NCBI GenBank assembly: GCA_031216915.1
Contig: CM062297.1
Location: 366,991,704 to 367,055,703, forward strand
Direction: 5' to 3'
Origin: Pictodentalium vernedei
Taxonomy: Eukaryota; Mollusca; Scaphopoda; Dentaliida; Dentaliidae
Length of the DNA stretch: 64,000 bases
The translations under genes and the position numbers were made by a program. This document shows positions 12,141 to 23,661 of this stretch, one piece after another; the first letter of the stretch is position 1; the number at the start of each line of letters is the position of its first letter. The notes beneath the pieces are model-generated. The model was not told the DNA's origin and ran no database searches. It was given only the letters and a program-made list of their open reading frames with translations.

Positions 12141-12422
12141 GAGTACCTGAAGAGAACCACCGAGCAATGGCAAGCGACTCAGACTCCCCAACATACCAAC
12201 TTCACAAAATCAGGGTTAGCATTGGTTGAAGACAAGTACACCCTTAAAGTACCCTTAGTACACATCGCCATCATGCCCCCCCCCTCCCACCCCCACGTGG
12301 GAAATTAAATTGAAATGAAGTGTCTTGCCCAAGGACACAATGTGTTTGCCACAGGCGGGATTCGAACCGAGACCTTCTTGGATTGCAACAATCATCTCTA
12401 CCTTCTGAGCCACCGTGCTCCC
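12141..12422 (-). mobile_element. SINE copy 3, tRNA-like head
   Basis: On the minus strand the head reads gggagcacggtggctcagaa, with a B-box-like ggttcgaatccc, then the body with tgtccttgggcaagacactt. The 3' end is cut, without a clear (AAAT)n tail. The anticodon-arm region differs from the other tRNA-like heads in the window. Confidence 0.8.
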
Positions 12423-13010
12423 GAAATATGCAGAAAGAGAACTCTTCAAATGCACTTGTGTGATTATAAATGAATAATATTAACGTGGATACGGTTCCAC
12501 TGAATCAACTTGTACAGTATAATGGTCAGTTTATTTGCTACTTCTAAGTGATGAGATAAGAAAACAACATTTTGTGTGGAAAACCAAAATGTTTTGTGGT
12601 CATTTCTGGCAACTAAATTGTCCGAAGTTTTCTGGCATATTGGCTGAAAAATCGGCTCCTTCCTGACTCAGGGGTGGGTTGAGGCACAGTCCTTCATGAA
12701 ACCCCGGCCCGTACGCTCATAATTCATATGTACTAATTTTTTCCAAAGCAGACAGGACATCGCTTGTTTTGCTTTCTATGAAAATATTCTGTAATTATTG
12801 GAGAGCAAATGTTGTGTTAAATGTTTTGGTGTCCTGCTGTGTCTCAAATATCTGTTTTGGCTGCATAAAAATTAGTAGCATTAGATTTCCACTAAATTTT
12901 CTGTTTTCAAAACTGATCGATAGTTTTGTGTACAATACAGTTTGCCCTTTCACATTAAAAAGTTGGGAAAGCCCGTAATTTGTACAAATTACAATCCTCT
13001 AGTTTTTTTG
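12423..13010. other. Non-coding, nothing recognised
   Basis: No exon or transposon protein found. It lies between a SINE and the second repeat field. Confidence 0.5.
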
Positions 13011-13014
13011 TTTT

Positions 13015-14430
13015 TTTTTAGTTTTTTTTTTCCTCCTCAAATTTTTTTCTGTTGAACTGCTCAAAAACAAGCTGTACGATTATAACCAAATTTGGCATAC
13101 TTATGTAATGTCATAAAATCTAGTGAAATGTGGTATCGTCATGTCTGTGAAAACGCGTATTTTTAAAATATTCTGCCAAAACCGTCAAAATTTCACCATT
13201 TTTCAAATGTCTCAAAATTGTTTAAAGTTATTTAGCTCAAATTTACCACACATTTAGAGCATAATGCAATACACCACGAATACCACTCAAATCTTTCAAC
13301 TTTAACCCCATTGGCCAAAAAGTACATGAATGTAGATTTTTTCTTCAAAATGGACCAACTTCAAGAGCAAATTTCTGTAATTACCAGGTTGTTGCATCAA
13401 TTATTTTGGTATGGATAGATGCAACAATGATTGCGCAAGATAGTTACTGTTTACTTTTTAATCTCAGATTTAACCCTCAAGCACAATGAGGGCGGGAAGA
13501 AGGGTACCCTTTGAAAATACCAAAATTAGCCAACTTTGTTTCCTTTTTTCTATCATTTTGGAAAGGGTTAATTTCAAACATTTTTCATATACGTATTCAC
13601 AATTGACTACCAAGCATATTTGCTGTTGTAAGTTTGATTGTAAAGTTTAACCCTATCCCATTCTGGTTGCATAAAAGTAGGTACCGTCAAAAAAAATCCA
13701 ATTTGTGCAGAATTTGGTAAGTTTAGGTGACGATTTACTCCATTTTTAATTGATTGAGCTCTGAAGGTTTTCCATTGCTGCATGCAGCAGTCACAGTTTG
13801 CCAAATTTTGTTCTATATGTTATTATTAAAAATTTAACCCTTGGAAGATTTGCGACTTCATATAAGGGTACTGTCGAAATAACGGTTATTTTCGCCAAAA
13901 TTTACATGCAATTTCTCAGCACTGGAGCCATATTTTCTCAAAACGTTTCCTGTGAGAAGATATGACATTCATCCAAGAACAATTTTGCTGTTATATGTCT
14001 TATTCCAAGTTTTAACCCTCACCCAATTGTAGCGCCTTGACTTGGAGTACCCTGAACTTGATGGTTGATGTTCACATATTTAGAGCCTAATATGATACAC
14101 TAAAATCACCACCACAAATATTTTAAAATTAACCCCTATTTGGCCACAAATGATAAGAATATAGCATTTTATCTTCCAGATTGACTAACTTCTCTAACTG
14201 CAATGTTGTTGTAACAATTATTTTTGTATGCATAGATGCGACAATGCTTGCAGAAGAAAGTTACTGTTTAGTTTTTAATCTCATCTTTAACCCTCAGGCA
14301 CTTTGTGGGTAAGCTTTCCATTCGTAAATGCTGAAATTAGCTAACTTCGGTTACATTTTCCTGTCATTTTGGATAGGGTTAATTTTAGATACTTTGTTTT
14401 GCTGCAGGTAGAGATGCTTAATGAACAAAT
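13015..14430. repeat. Degenerate repeat field, copy 2
   Basis: Begins with the same T-rich lead and tgttgaactgctcaaaaaca phrase as 7,725 and follows the same order: gtaatgtcataaaatctagt, then the about 545-bp unit, then the ctcagcactggagccatatt segment. It gives way to a SINE at 14,447. Further fragments follow at about 14,960-15,240. Confidence 0.75.
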
Positions 14431-14446
14431 CCGCTGCTGTAAGTTA

Positions 14447-14859
14447 TGCTTTATTTATTTATTCATTTATTTATTAGTGTTTAAGGTCACATACTTATGC
14501 ACAATGGCTAATCATGACCGTGACAGTTTTACGGGTGGGGGAAGCCGGAGTACCCGGAGAGAACCACCGAGCAACGACGAGCAGCTACCAGCTCCTCAAC
14601 ATTGTAACTCCGCACTGCAGCACAGGCAGGGTTAGATTGGTTGAAGACATGCGCACCATCGACGTGCAGTACGCCTTAGTACGCGGCATCATCTAGCCCC
14701 CATGTGGACAATCGGGGTTAATTGCCTTACCCAAGAACACAACGCGAGAGTCTGAATCGATCGCTCAGACGGTCACCCATCCGAGGATTAACCGGGCTTG
14801 ACGTTGCTTAACTTCGGTGATCTGACGAGAACCGGTTACCGCAATGCCACCGCGCCCCC
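14447..14859 (-). mobile_element. SINE copy 4, 5S-rRNA-like head
   Basis: Read on the minus strand it starts gggggcgcggtggcattgcgg and continues with tctcgtcagatcaccgaagt, taagcaacgtc and cctcggatgggtgaccgtct. These align in order with the internal control region of 5S rRNA genes (tctcgtctgatc, gaagctaagcag, ttggatgggagaccgcctg). The common body and (AAAT)n tail (14,447-14,475) follow. Confidence 0.85.
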
Positions 14860-15662
14860 AAAGTTATGCTTTAGGGCTTAACCCAAATATGCTTTGACCA
14901 CGTAAAGAATAGAATTGGCTGACAAAATATGTTTTTCAGTGAATTTTGCAAACATCTGTACTTATTTCCTCTAATTGCAAGGTTGTTTTAGCAATTATTT
15001 TGGTATGGATAGATGTAACAATGATTGCAGAAGATAGTTACTGTTTACTTTTTAATCTCGAGATTTAACCCCCAAGCACAATGAGGGTGAGAATAAGAGT
15101 ACCGTTATAGAATGCCAAAAATAGCCAACTTTGGATGCTTTTTGTCTATCATTTTGGAAACAGATAATATCAAGCACTTTGCCTTACTATATGTAGTCTG
15201 CATTTTCACATTGGAAAGTTGGGAAAGCCCGTAATTTGTCCAACAAATTACAATTCTCTAGTTGTAATTGTTTTTTGTTGGGGTTTTTTGCCATCAAAAG
15301 TTCATGTTAATGACTTGTTTTATCTTGTAGGCCTCTTAATCTAAGAGATAGCAAGGTGCTGTATTTCGTCCCCTGCGTGCAAGTAGGCAACCATTGCAAA
15401 GTCGTTGCACTCAAGAGACAAATTTATCAATTTTATTGAATTGGGTAAAATATGAGACATAGACTATATAATGTAATTTTTTCTAGTTTTCTTTGGTTAT
15501 ATAAAAGTGAGCACGCTGCAGTCAAAAGGACCATGCGTGGGAGCTTGAGAAACAGATTTTTAACTTTTTTAGGTCTAATGGAAAAATTATGAAAGAGTCG
15601 TGTTTTCATATCCATGAAGTAATTCAAACAATGACTGAAAATAACTCCTGTTTGCTTCGTAG
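14860..15662. other. Repeat-field fragments, then intron-like sequence
   Basis: 14,960-15,240 repeats phrases of the 545-bp family. From about 15,260 to 15,662 the sequence is unique and ends in a pyrimidine-rich tract and AG, a plausible 3' splice site for the exon at 15,663. Confidence 0.5.
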
Positions 15663-15953
15663 GTGGAAATGGAAATTTTGATGAAGAGTAACAGGATTTC
15701 AAGCTCAGTCCTTCACTTCATGAAAAGGTTAATGCGTCAGCTATTCTCACCATGGCACATTTCATATATTTCAGTGTTCGATTTGTCCAAGAGAAGTCCG
15801 CTCGAATTTTTCAGAGAAGTTTACAGCATTTCAGATCGCAGGCTTGTACCTACTCACAGCCCAGAGTTTCAGGGTCTGCAAAGACTGGCGGAGAATGCAT
15901 CTGCCACCATTGAGATGAACAGATTTCCTCTCCGTATCTTGGGATTTTGTAAG
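15663..15953 (+). CDS. Candidate internal exon of an unrecognised host gene
   Basis: The frame is open from a pyrimidine-rich acceptor (ctcctgtttgcttcgtag) at 15,662 to a donor (aag then gtaaaa) at 15,954. That is 291 nt or 97 codons, with phase 0 at both ends. The translation has ordinary globular composition, including SKRSPLEFFREVYSISDRRL and LQRLAENASATIEMNRFPLR. I do not recognise the family. A phase-0 exon with good splice signals follows at 20,974-21,135, so the two could be consecutive exons. The alternative acceptor at 15,774 (atatatttcag) would give a shorter exon. The splice sites and open frame are seen directly; that it is a host gene is inference. Confidence 0.5.
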
Positions 15954-16444
15954 GTAAAAAAATTGTGTATAATTTCTTTCAAACGGGTATTCTATATCTT
16001 ATAGATCAAATCAATATCTGACGTAAGAACTTTCAGGTGTTTGATTTTATTTTTCTCCCAAAACAACCATCTGGCACCCAAGCTTCTAGGTCACCAGTCT
16101 AATTCTGTAAGGCATTCGACGCTGTTATGAGCTGTTTTTTTTTCCTCTCTTTTTTTTGTAGACATTTACGCGCAAACAAACGTTGATGTAATCCGATATG
16201 CCATTGTTACAAAGATATACATATATTCTTTCCTATCGCAGTTATAGATACTCCAATCAATAAGTATTGAATTCCCCAAAAACATCAAGATATTAACACA
16301 ATTTGTTGAATTATCCGGAGTAATTACAACACAACGGCTGTGGTGAGTCTTCATTTATGAATGCCTGTCATCAAAATGTCGATCAAATCAAGTCTCGATT
16401 GAGTAACATTTCAGATCCAATCGTTCTGAATATATCAGTTGGTC

Positions 16445-16472
16445 GGAAAAGCGAACCTAGGTTCGCTTTTCC
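16445..16472. repeat. Perfect 28-bp palindrome
   Basis: ggaaaagcgaacct and its complement meet around the central ctag with no spacer. Flanking tggtc/agcca extend the dyad imperfectly. It could be the remnant of a hairpin element. Confidence 0.9.
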
Positions 16473-17664
16473 AGCCAAATGGAATATTCCAGACGAGTAA
16501 ACCTAAACATATGCGATGACCTATTTGAGAGCTAGACTGGTTCCAGACCATAACAGCCTAGAATTTCTTACAGAATTAGACTAGTGGCCTGAGAAGTTGT
16601 ACTGGCCCATCCCTGCAACTGGCGTAACTCATTAATTCTTTTGGGCATTGGGCATTAATCCTCCACCCAACGTAACAGTGAGTACCAATCATCGACATTA
16701 ACAAAAATCGTCATCTTATATTAGCATCCCCTGTTTCTAAAATGCAAAAAATTTTTTATATGTTTCCGTCTCATTTTTTAGTTACCTGTCTGGTAACAAA
16801 CCCGTGTAAAAATTACATTTAAAAAAATAGCCAATTTTTCGAAGTCACTGTTTCCCATAATTCATCTGGTAATTTACCCCTATGTATCAGACTCCAACTT
16901 TGGAACCAAAACTTCAAATTTTCTTGTCCAACAAAAAGCCTAATGTAATCATATATCTGATAGTAAAAAATATTTCTCTATTTTACATGGCCTTAGTTTC
17001 AACATACGCCCTTTGTTTAGAATTTCACCCCTCTGCAATAGTGCGAAATGTGGAGCGGAACCTAATTGACGACTTGGGTGACCTGATCCCGACACTTTAC
17101 AAATTCCTATGGGAAATATGCATGGAAACATCGTCTTTCTAGCTCACTTGCGAGGTGTGGGGAGGACGAAGGGAGCGCTCTGCAATTCTCGACAAAATCA
17201 TGCGAATGACATTGAGCAAAGAGGCGACGATGGGCAGAAAATTCGCTTTTCGCAAATGTCCGAGGAGATCGATCTTCAAACTTTTCCACATTTCTTTGAG
17301 AAATTTGTACGGGAAAGGAGCTATTTCGAGATCGTCTTTTCTAGCCCATTTCGAGTTTAAATTGTTTTTTATTTTTTAAAATAAATCCCTGTTGGATTAA
17401 TCTTAGCCGAAATACCAACTCCGGTGATAATTGAGTTGGTATTGACTAAGTCCGATTTTAGCTGATTTAGAAAATGTTTTAAGATAAATTCCCATTGCTT
17501 TCAAGTTTAAATGTTCGGGTGAGCCAGAAATGTATTTTTGCTGAGACAGAAGCCCCTTTTTACCCTACTTAGCACATCCAATCTTTTAACCCTTTGAACA
17601 CTAGTGGTATCTTCCATGCCAGTTCAATGGCAGCAATTAGAAGAGTCCATATTCATTATTTGAG

Positions 17665-17735
17665 GTAGACCAATCATGCAGTATTTTCAACGTGCAGCCT
17701 CGGGTTGCACGTTGAAAATACTGATTGGTCTACCC
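17665..17735. repeat. Hairpin, about 28-bp arms
   Basis: ggtagaccaatc...agtattttcaacgtgca pairs with tgcacgttgaaaatact...gattggtctacc around a short loop (gcctcgggt). The left arm has four extra bases (atgc). It is probably a small MITE remnant. Confidence 0.85.
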
Positions 17736-18157
17736 CACAATATTTACTGAACAGCCATCCTATATAATGACATTATGACGTATCACGTTCCTAGCCGGAA
17801 AAGTGGCCGCTTCTCGGTTCAAAGGTTAATAAAGAAAGTATTGGATTCTGAGGCGGACTGGTCATATGGTCCACCGAGAAAAGTTCCGGTGGGTCCCTTA
17901 TAGGAGGTCCACTTGGACCCAAAATTTGTTGCAGCCCAAATTTTGCGAAAATGATCAACAGGCGAAATGAATCTGATAACATAGATTGTCGGTATACCGA
18001 AATGTTCTCAATGTGGACTACCATTGACAGCGCATTGAAAGTCCACATAGAGACATTTCAATATATCAGCAGTCTAGTCTACATTTGATCGTTCAGATGC
18101 GAGTTTGAAAATTAAAAATTTGCTCCCATTGGGTCGCACTATGATCGGCTCGATGGG

Positions 18158-18229
18158 ACCCCTCCCCTCCCCTCCCCTACCCCCCCTGCCCAACCCCCCA
18201 CCCCCCCACCCCCCCCCCCACCCCCCAGC
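18158..18229. repeat. Pyrimidine tract, poly-C rich
   Basis: About 70 bases are almost entirely C with scattered T and A. The complementary strand is a G-rich run that satisfies simple G-quadruplex patterns. No gene is associated. Confidence 0.8.
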
Positions 18230-18696
18230 CGTGCAACTTTGTTTTCGAATGAGCGACGAAGATGACATATAAATATGCCATCGAAATATTCTCCATGTGG
18301 ACTGCCATTGATCGCTCAAGTGCAGGGAAGCAGTATTCTTTCAGTTCGGAAAATCAAAATTTTCTCCTCCCCCTTGGTGCATTTCCAGGTAACTTATTTT
18401 GCCCGTTTCGCCCTGATTTGATTACCAGAAAGAGAGATTCGATATCTCAAGACTCCAATCTACACTAAAATGTCTGGACTGGAAAAATTATTGGCGGGAG
18501 GACACTCACCCCTAACCTCCACCCCTACGTTTTTGCGACACTCTGAGTATCATAGGAGTAAATTCAAGCCCGCGGCTAACAAAAAGTATTCATTGGACAT
18601 GTTTCAGCGTATCATTTTAAGACCGGTTACTTGCGCGCGGGACAGTGTTGAATATCGATTTTAATTTTTCACTGACCACTCGATGTGATTCTTTTA

Positions 18697-19018
18697 AGAC
18701 GAGGACTTGGATGGGTGGCCATCTGAGCGATCAATTCGGACTCCCGCGTTGTGTTCTTGGGCAAGGCATTTAACCCCGATAGTCTACATGGGGGCACGAT
18801 GACGCCATGTACTAAGGCGTACTGCACGTCGTTGGTACACATGTCTTCAACCAATCTAACCCTACCTGTGCCGCAATGCGGAGTTACGATGTTGGTGCGC
18901 TGGCAGCTGCTCGTCGTTGCTCGGTGGTTCTCTCCGGGTACTCAGGCTTCCTCCACCCGTAAAACTGCTACGGTCATGATTAGTCGTTGTGCATAAGTAT
19001 ATGACCTTAAAACACCAA

Positions 19019-19053
<35 letters not shown>

Positions 19054-19056
19054 ATA
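18697..19056 (+). mobile_element. SINE copy 5, truncated 5S-rRNA-like head
   Basis: The start keeps only the distal 5S-like part (cttggatgggtggccatctg). Then comes the body (tgttcttgggcaaggcattt, tgtactaaggcgtactgcac, gctcggtggttctctccggg) and a long (AAAT)n tail at about 19,014-19,056. Confidence 0.85.
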
Positions 19057-20663
19057 GACGTGGACACATCATTCCTCAAATTTACAATAGAAATTCGAAG
19101 TCCTAAACTGGAAAAAAGGGTTGGATGATTCAGACAGTGGAATTCTTTCAACCATGTCTAGAATTAGGCCAAAAAGTGGATTTTTAGACTGAAAAGTAGT
19201 GAAAACCATCTAAATATTGACTGAAAAATAGTAACAACCTACACCCTAAATATTGATTTATTGTTGAACTTTATCACTACCGGGAGCCAACGTTGGGTAA
19301 TTTCAGTCACGGGGGTATGTACAAATGGAATTTTGCGTCTGAAAACCTGTGGTTAGAAAATTGCGACTTAAGGTGGGGGAGGTGCTAATGGATTTTCCCA
19401 CTTGTTGGATGTTATGTAGTGGTAGTCGGAATTTTATCTACCGGGGTGGGGTGTGGGTGGGGAGCGCAATTGGAAATTTGGGGTTGACACCTACCCTACC
19501 CCATCTGAGAACCCTTAGCTACGCCGCCCCAGGCCTAAAGAATTGTATCTATTTTTGCTCCCTCATAATAAGGTAACAATTTGATTTAGAAGCAGTGTTT
19601 AGTGATTTCTCACTGCTGACTATCAAAGAAACCACTGCCAAGGAACTGTTACATCCATTAGCAAGACAACTAAAAGTCTGAATGGTTGAAAATGTTGTGT
19701 TCTACATGTACTCGGGTTTAATCCCGGGAACGGGAATTCCCGGGTTCCAAAAGCCGACCACGATACCCAGGAAATCTATAACACGGAACCGGGAATCGCA
19801 CACTGTGTTTTGAACTGAAGTTTTCCATATTGAAAAACTACCCCAACATATCTTTGTGAGATTTCGTCAGCTCTCCACGCCTGAACTTTTTATAGTCCTG
19901 CTTCCTGAAGAAACAATTCACCATATCATTGTAGCTCTTAATCAGTCCTGGGGGATTCTTGTCTTCAGCAGCAAGATCTCCTCTCGCTTCAAAGTTCAAA
20001 CTCGTCTTCATTTTTAGAATCACCAGTATCACTCGCTATTCACTACCTCCTTCAATATCAGCTCCCCTTCTTCACTGCTGTCACCAATCTTCTCTGCATA
20101 AAGCAGAGGTGACTAGTGACGGCAGTTGAAGGCGGGACGTAGTGGTGAGAAAGTGAGCGATTCTTAAAATGAAAACGAGATGAAAGCGGGTTTGGGTGTT
20201 CACCCTTCTCTTCTAAGGAAAAGAACGTTTCCATGTAGATATGGCAGATTGCCATTAAAATATGTTTATTTTCACGACAATAAATGTATCTTGTCACTCT
20301 CGTAAATTTACTTGATATTATCCGAGACGTTTTCCGGTTCTATAGAAAACCGAGAATATATTGAACTCTAACGTGTACATGTAAGAGAAGAAACAATATC
20401 GGAGTGAAGGTTTAAACTCTTGTAAATTCATAGATGTGAGTTTTCTTTTTTCCTATGGAATGTGTGTCCTGGTTATACTAACAACGGTACAACAAAACTT
20501 TCAAAATCTTCAAATTATTCAAGAACTAGAAAATGATTGTCGCAGCTGAAGTTTGCAAGAAACAAAACAGAATCTTGCGATTCGGGACAAAATTAACTTG
20601 TTGAGTGCTTGCGATTCGCGACAAATTTAAATTGTTGAGTGACAGAAGCCACTATCAGGGCTT

Positions 20664-20876
20664 TCAGATAAATGAGGGTACCAGAGCAAAAGCCTACATT
20701 TATCTTGCTCATGTTTCATATTCAGTCAAACGCAAATAATATTTTGTTTATATAAATTTGTTTTATGACAAAGTATTGGAGAGAGCCTGTGGGTACTCTC
20801 CAACAATTTATAATAAAACAAATTTGAATAACAAATTTAGACCACAAAAATAATTTAGGCCTCAACCAGTTAACGG
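20664..20876 (+). mobile_element. Hairpin MITE, copy 1
   Basis: Inverted sequences ataaatttgtttta...attggagag and ctctcc.aca.attta.aataaaacaaattt face each other. The whole stretch, including gtaccagagcaaaagcct on the left and caaatttagaccac on the right, recurs in reverse orientation at about 59,690-59,870, so it is a mobile, non-autonomous family. Confidence 0.75.
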
Positions 20877-20973
20877 CCTATTATCGGTTTCACATTTTTT
20901 CGGTTTGAGCTTTAACATTATTGAATGTTTTGAGACAAACATGTTTCTAATTATTTCTGTATTTATTGTTTAG

Positions 20974-21135
20974 CCAACAATGATGAAAGACATTGTTTCC
21001 AGGATGTCACTGGAAAATCGCATGATGTTGTGGAAGTTGCTTAATTCATCAATGGATCCGGACATTATTCAAAATATTGGCAACGGCTTGACATTTGAGT
21101 ATATAAAAAATTTGGCTTCAACCAATTTTCGTATG
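20974..21135 (+). CDS. Candidate internal exon 2 of the same unrecognised host gene
   Basis: An acceptor (tatttattgtttag) precedes and a strong donor (atg then gtgagt) follows 162 nt or 54 codons in phase 0, compatible with the phase-0 end of 15,663-15,953. The translation begins PTMMKDIVSRMSLENRMMLW and is rich in helix-forming residues. No family recognised. The methionine at the third codon could also be a start, but the in-frame acceptor favours an internal exon. Splice quality and phase matching are direct observations; gene membership is inferred. Confidence 0.5.
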
Positions 21136-21787
21136 GTGAGTATAGCAAATACGAATCTGACTTGTCGTTCTTTTCCAGAGTGTCTCGTTATTGTCACGAG
21201 CATCCAGACCAGAGTGTCTCGTTATAGTCACGAGCATCCGGGTCAGTCTTTCGATTTCGAGGCGAGTTGTCGCTGTTGCGCACCGTCCCACCTGCAATTT
21301 TCACTTCTTGCGAGTAGAAGCAACAGCGCGCATCGGTTCATCCTCGTGTGCAATTAGCCCCTTACCAAACTGATCGGCTGCATCCCTCGCGTAATATACA
21401 AACTGTGCAATTAAAAAATAATCAGTAAAACTATGTCACGTGACCCTTCATTGGAACGACCTCATCGAACTCGTTCCAATGAGGGTCACGTGAGATGGTT
21501 TCGATGGCCTTTGTGAGGAAAATTAAAATAACAGAAAATGTCGTCTGTTTTCTGTAAAGGGTTAAAACATTTTCCTGGGAAACAGACCAGATAAAAAGTC
21601 TGGTAATATTTTCAGAAGCCCCACTTTCTCTGCAACAATGGAGTGAACGGTATTCGTTAAAGTTTGTCTCGAAAACATTTTCCCTGCGCTGAGACTCAAC
21701 AGTAGCGCGCTTCACTTCATTAGGTAGTGAGTAGTGCACAGCGCGCCTCTCATTTTCAAAATCGAAAGACAGGGTATCATAAACTTC
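21136..21787. other. Non-coding, with short repeats
   Basis: A 36-bp tandem duplication (agagtgtctcgttattgtca and its near copy) lies at about 21,178-21,243. A palindromic element core follows at 21,430-21,495. No further exon is evident up to the fold-back arm at 21,788. Confidence 0.5.
21430..21495. mobile_element. Palindromic MITE core, variant copy
   Basis: The central dyad tcacgtgacccttcattggaa...ttccaatgagggtcacgtga belongs to the same palindrome family as 30,384, 34,955, 58,643 and 60,321. The outer ends are poorly preserved. Confidence 0.65.
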
Positions 21788-21952
21788 AGTAGTAGGAGAG
21801 CGATGGATCGTGACCGGGTGGGGGACCTCGGCGGGGATCTCGGAAGTGACGTCGTGTTACGTGACCTAGTTACGTGACGTTGATTTATTATGGCAGCAGC
21901 GCGTGAGCGGCCATGCTGTGTCGTTATTAGCATACTGACACATGGTGTCAAT

Positions 21953-22931
21953 TGTTACGGTGTGAAAAAATTAAAGATATTGGTAACAGAAAGAAATCTG
22001 AGAATCAGCAACAATTCCTATGAATTCAATTATTCTGAAATTTAATTAAAAAAAACTTAATATAAAAAAATGATACAAAGATCTTTTACACTAATTGGTT
22101 TATAGAAAATAAAAACAGAGGTACTTATCAATTATAGGATTTGTCCAAAATACAGTTTGTCAGAATCCAGTAATATAGTGGTGTAGTATCTCGTGAAGAA
22201 TGTCACCAGCTGATAGTATTAAATCCAAGAATGTGTCTTCCGAAACAGTATCCCGTAGATTTGTAATAAAATTTTCACTTAGAAATTTCAGCAGTCTCCA
22301 ATAAAATAAAATGCTCTGCAAAATTCAAATGGAGTAAAAATCCAAGAAGTATTGGCGCCACAGGTAATTTCCAAATAATCCAGTAGGATCCTGGCTTTTC
22401 ACAAAATAATATTCTGTTTCACAGAAAGTATAAAGAAAGTATAAATTCTCTTTTCCAAGACGAATAGATTCTCTTCAAAATTGTCTTTTGGAATCAATCT
22501 TCCAGATTCACAAAGAAGCTCTGCTTCTATAATAAATGCACTGTCCCAGAACAATAATAATCTCCAATGGAAACAACTGCTGTGTTTTAACTGAAGAGAG
22601 TCTTTCTGAAATGCTTTCTAAAAATGAGTTTTTGAATTCTGTTGACAAACCTTTATATAGTAACCAGATAGAATGTCCTGGAAGATGAAATGTCTACAAA
22701 GTTCTAACAGTTTCTAGGTGATTCTGTCATAATTCAGGTAAACAAGGTCCTTGACCTACTTTAACAATCAACAGCTATATGTACAACAGATTAGTGTTAC
22801 AAAGATGTAAAGAAAGGTCACTCAGAGCAAATGAGTCAGACCAGTCAGAAAATGCAAAACAAAAAATATCAGTTTTGTAGAATTATCAACTAAGGATATA
22901 TCAATCTCAATATAATATAGGGGCTTTAACA
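21953..22931 (-). repeat. 3' LTR of the Gmr1-like element
   Basis: It matches 28,038-29,008 over its full length with scattered substitutions and small indels. The inner edge is followed by caccccgcctt, whose complement aaggcggggtg is a candidate polypurine tract. A TATATAAA-type box lies in the middle on the minus strand (about 22,652-22,659). Confidence 0.9.
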
Positions 22932-23096
22932 CACCCCGCCTTAAAAGAAAAAGTTTGAAGGTACTGAAAACTTTTATATAACTTGAGCAGACTCTGACTG
23001 GTTTACAATATACACACGATAATCTTCACAAAATTTTTAATAAACATATATATACACTTAATGTGAATGGGGACTGATCAGATCATTTTAAATTAG

Positions 23097-23661
23097 GATA
23101 TTCTGGAAAGAGCATCTGCTACAACATTATCTCTTCCCGAAATATGCCTAATCTCGAAATTATATTCTTGAAGGGATAAACTTCACCGCAATAATCTTTG
23201 ATTCTTGTTTTTCATTTTATTGATAAAAGTTAAGGGGTTATGATCGGCGTAAACTTAATTGGGCATTGAGTGGTTCCTAGATACACATCAAAATGGTTTA
23301 ATGCCAAAATTAGAGCCAAAGTTTCCTTTTCTGCTGTAGAGTAATTCTTTTGATGTTTGAGAAATTTTCTGTAGAAATAGCATACAGAGTGGTCAATACC
23401 TTGGGAATCTTCCTGGGCAATATACCCACCTGCTCCATTGTCACTTGCATCTATAAATAATTTGAAGGGCTTCTCATAATTGGGACTGACCAGGATAGGG
23501 GAATTATTCAATAACGTTTTTATTCTGTTAAAGGATTTCTGGCATTCCTCAGTCCAAACAAACTTAACCCTTTTGTTCAATAAACTGGACAAAGGGGAGA
23601 CAACATCTGAGAAATTTAAACAAAATTTTCTATAATATCCAGCCATGCCTAAGAATCTCAT
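23097..23661 (-). pseudogene. RNase H of the Gmr1-like element, frameshifted
   Basis: The frame starting MRFLGMAGYYRKFCLNF contains the RT-RNase H connection. It is followed by the RNase H core: KLFIDASDNGAGGYIAQEDS with the first catalytic Asp, and STAEKETLALILALNHF with the catalytic Glu. A one-base frameshift near 23,255 breaks the frame before the YADHNPLTF-type motif. A TGA replaces an expected Trp codon further on. The tail with RHISGRDNVVADALSR is still readable to about 23,097. Only about 165 bases separate this from the LTR, leaving no room for a downstream integrase. Confidence 0.85.

Larger units (their letters stand above)
15954..20973 (+). other. Possible 5-kb intron rich in palindromes and repeats
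   Basis: Between the two candidate exons lie a 28-bp palindrome (16,445), a short direct repeat near 17,100-17,360, a hairpin (17,665), an extreme poly-C tract (18,158-18,229), a SINE (18,697) and a hairpin MITE (20,664). Around 19,840-20,090 on the minus strand there are short coding-like frames with interleaved stops that may be a worn transposon fragment; I cannot name it. Confidence 0.4.

Noticed and set aside
14761-14840. Genuine 5S rRNA gene
   Set aside because: Only the internal control region is similar, substitutions are many, and it is fused to the SINE body.
19838-20032. Minus-strand ORF with coding-like composition
   Set aside because: Stops interrupt the continuation in all frames, and no transposase or host domain can be recognised; it may be a worn fragment but is unsupported.
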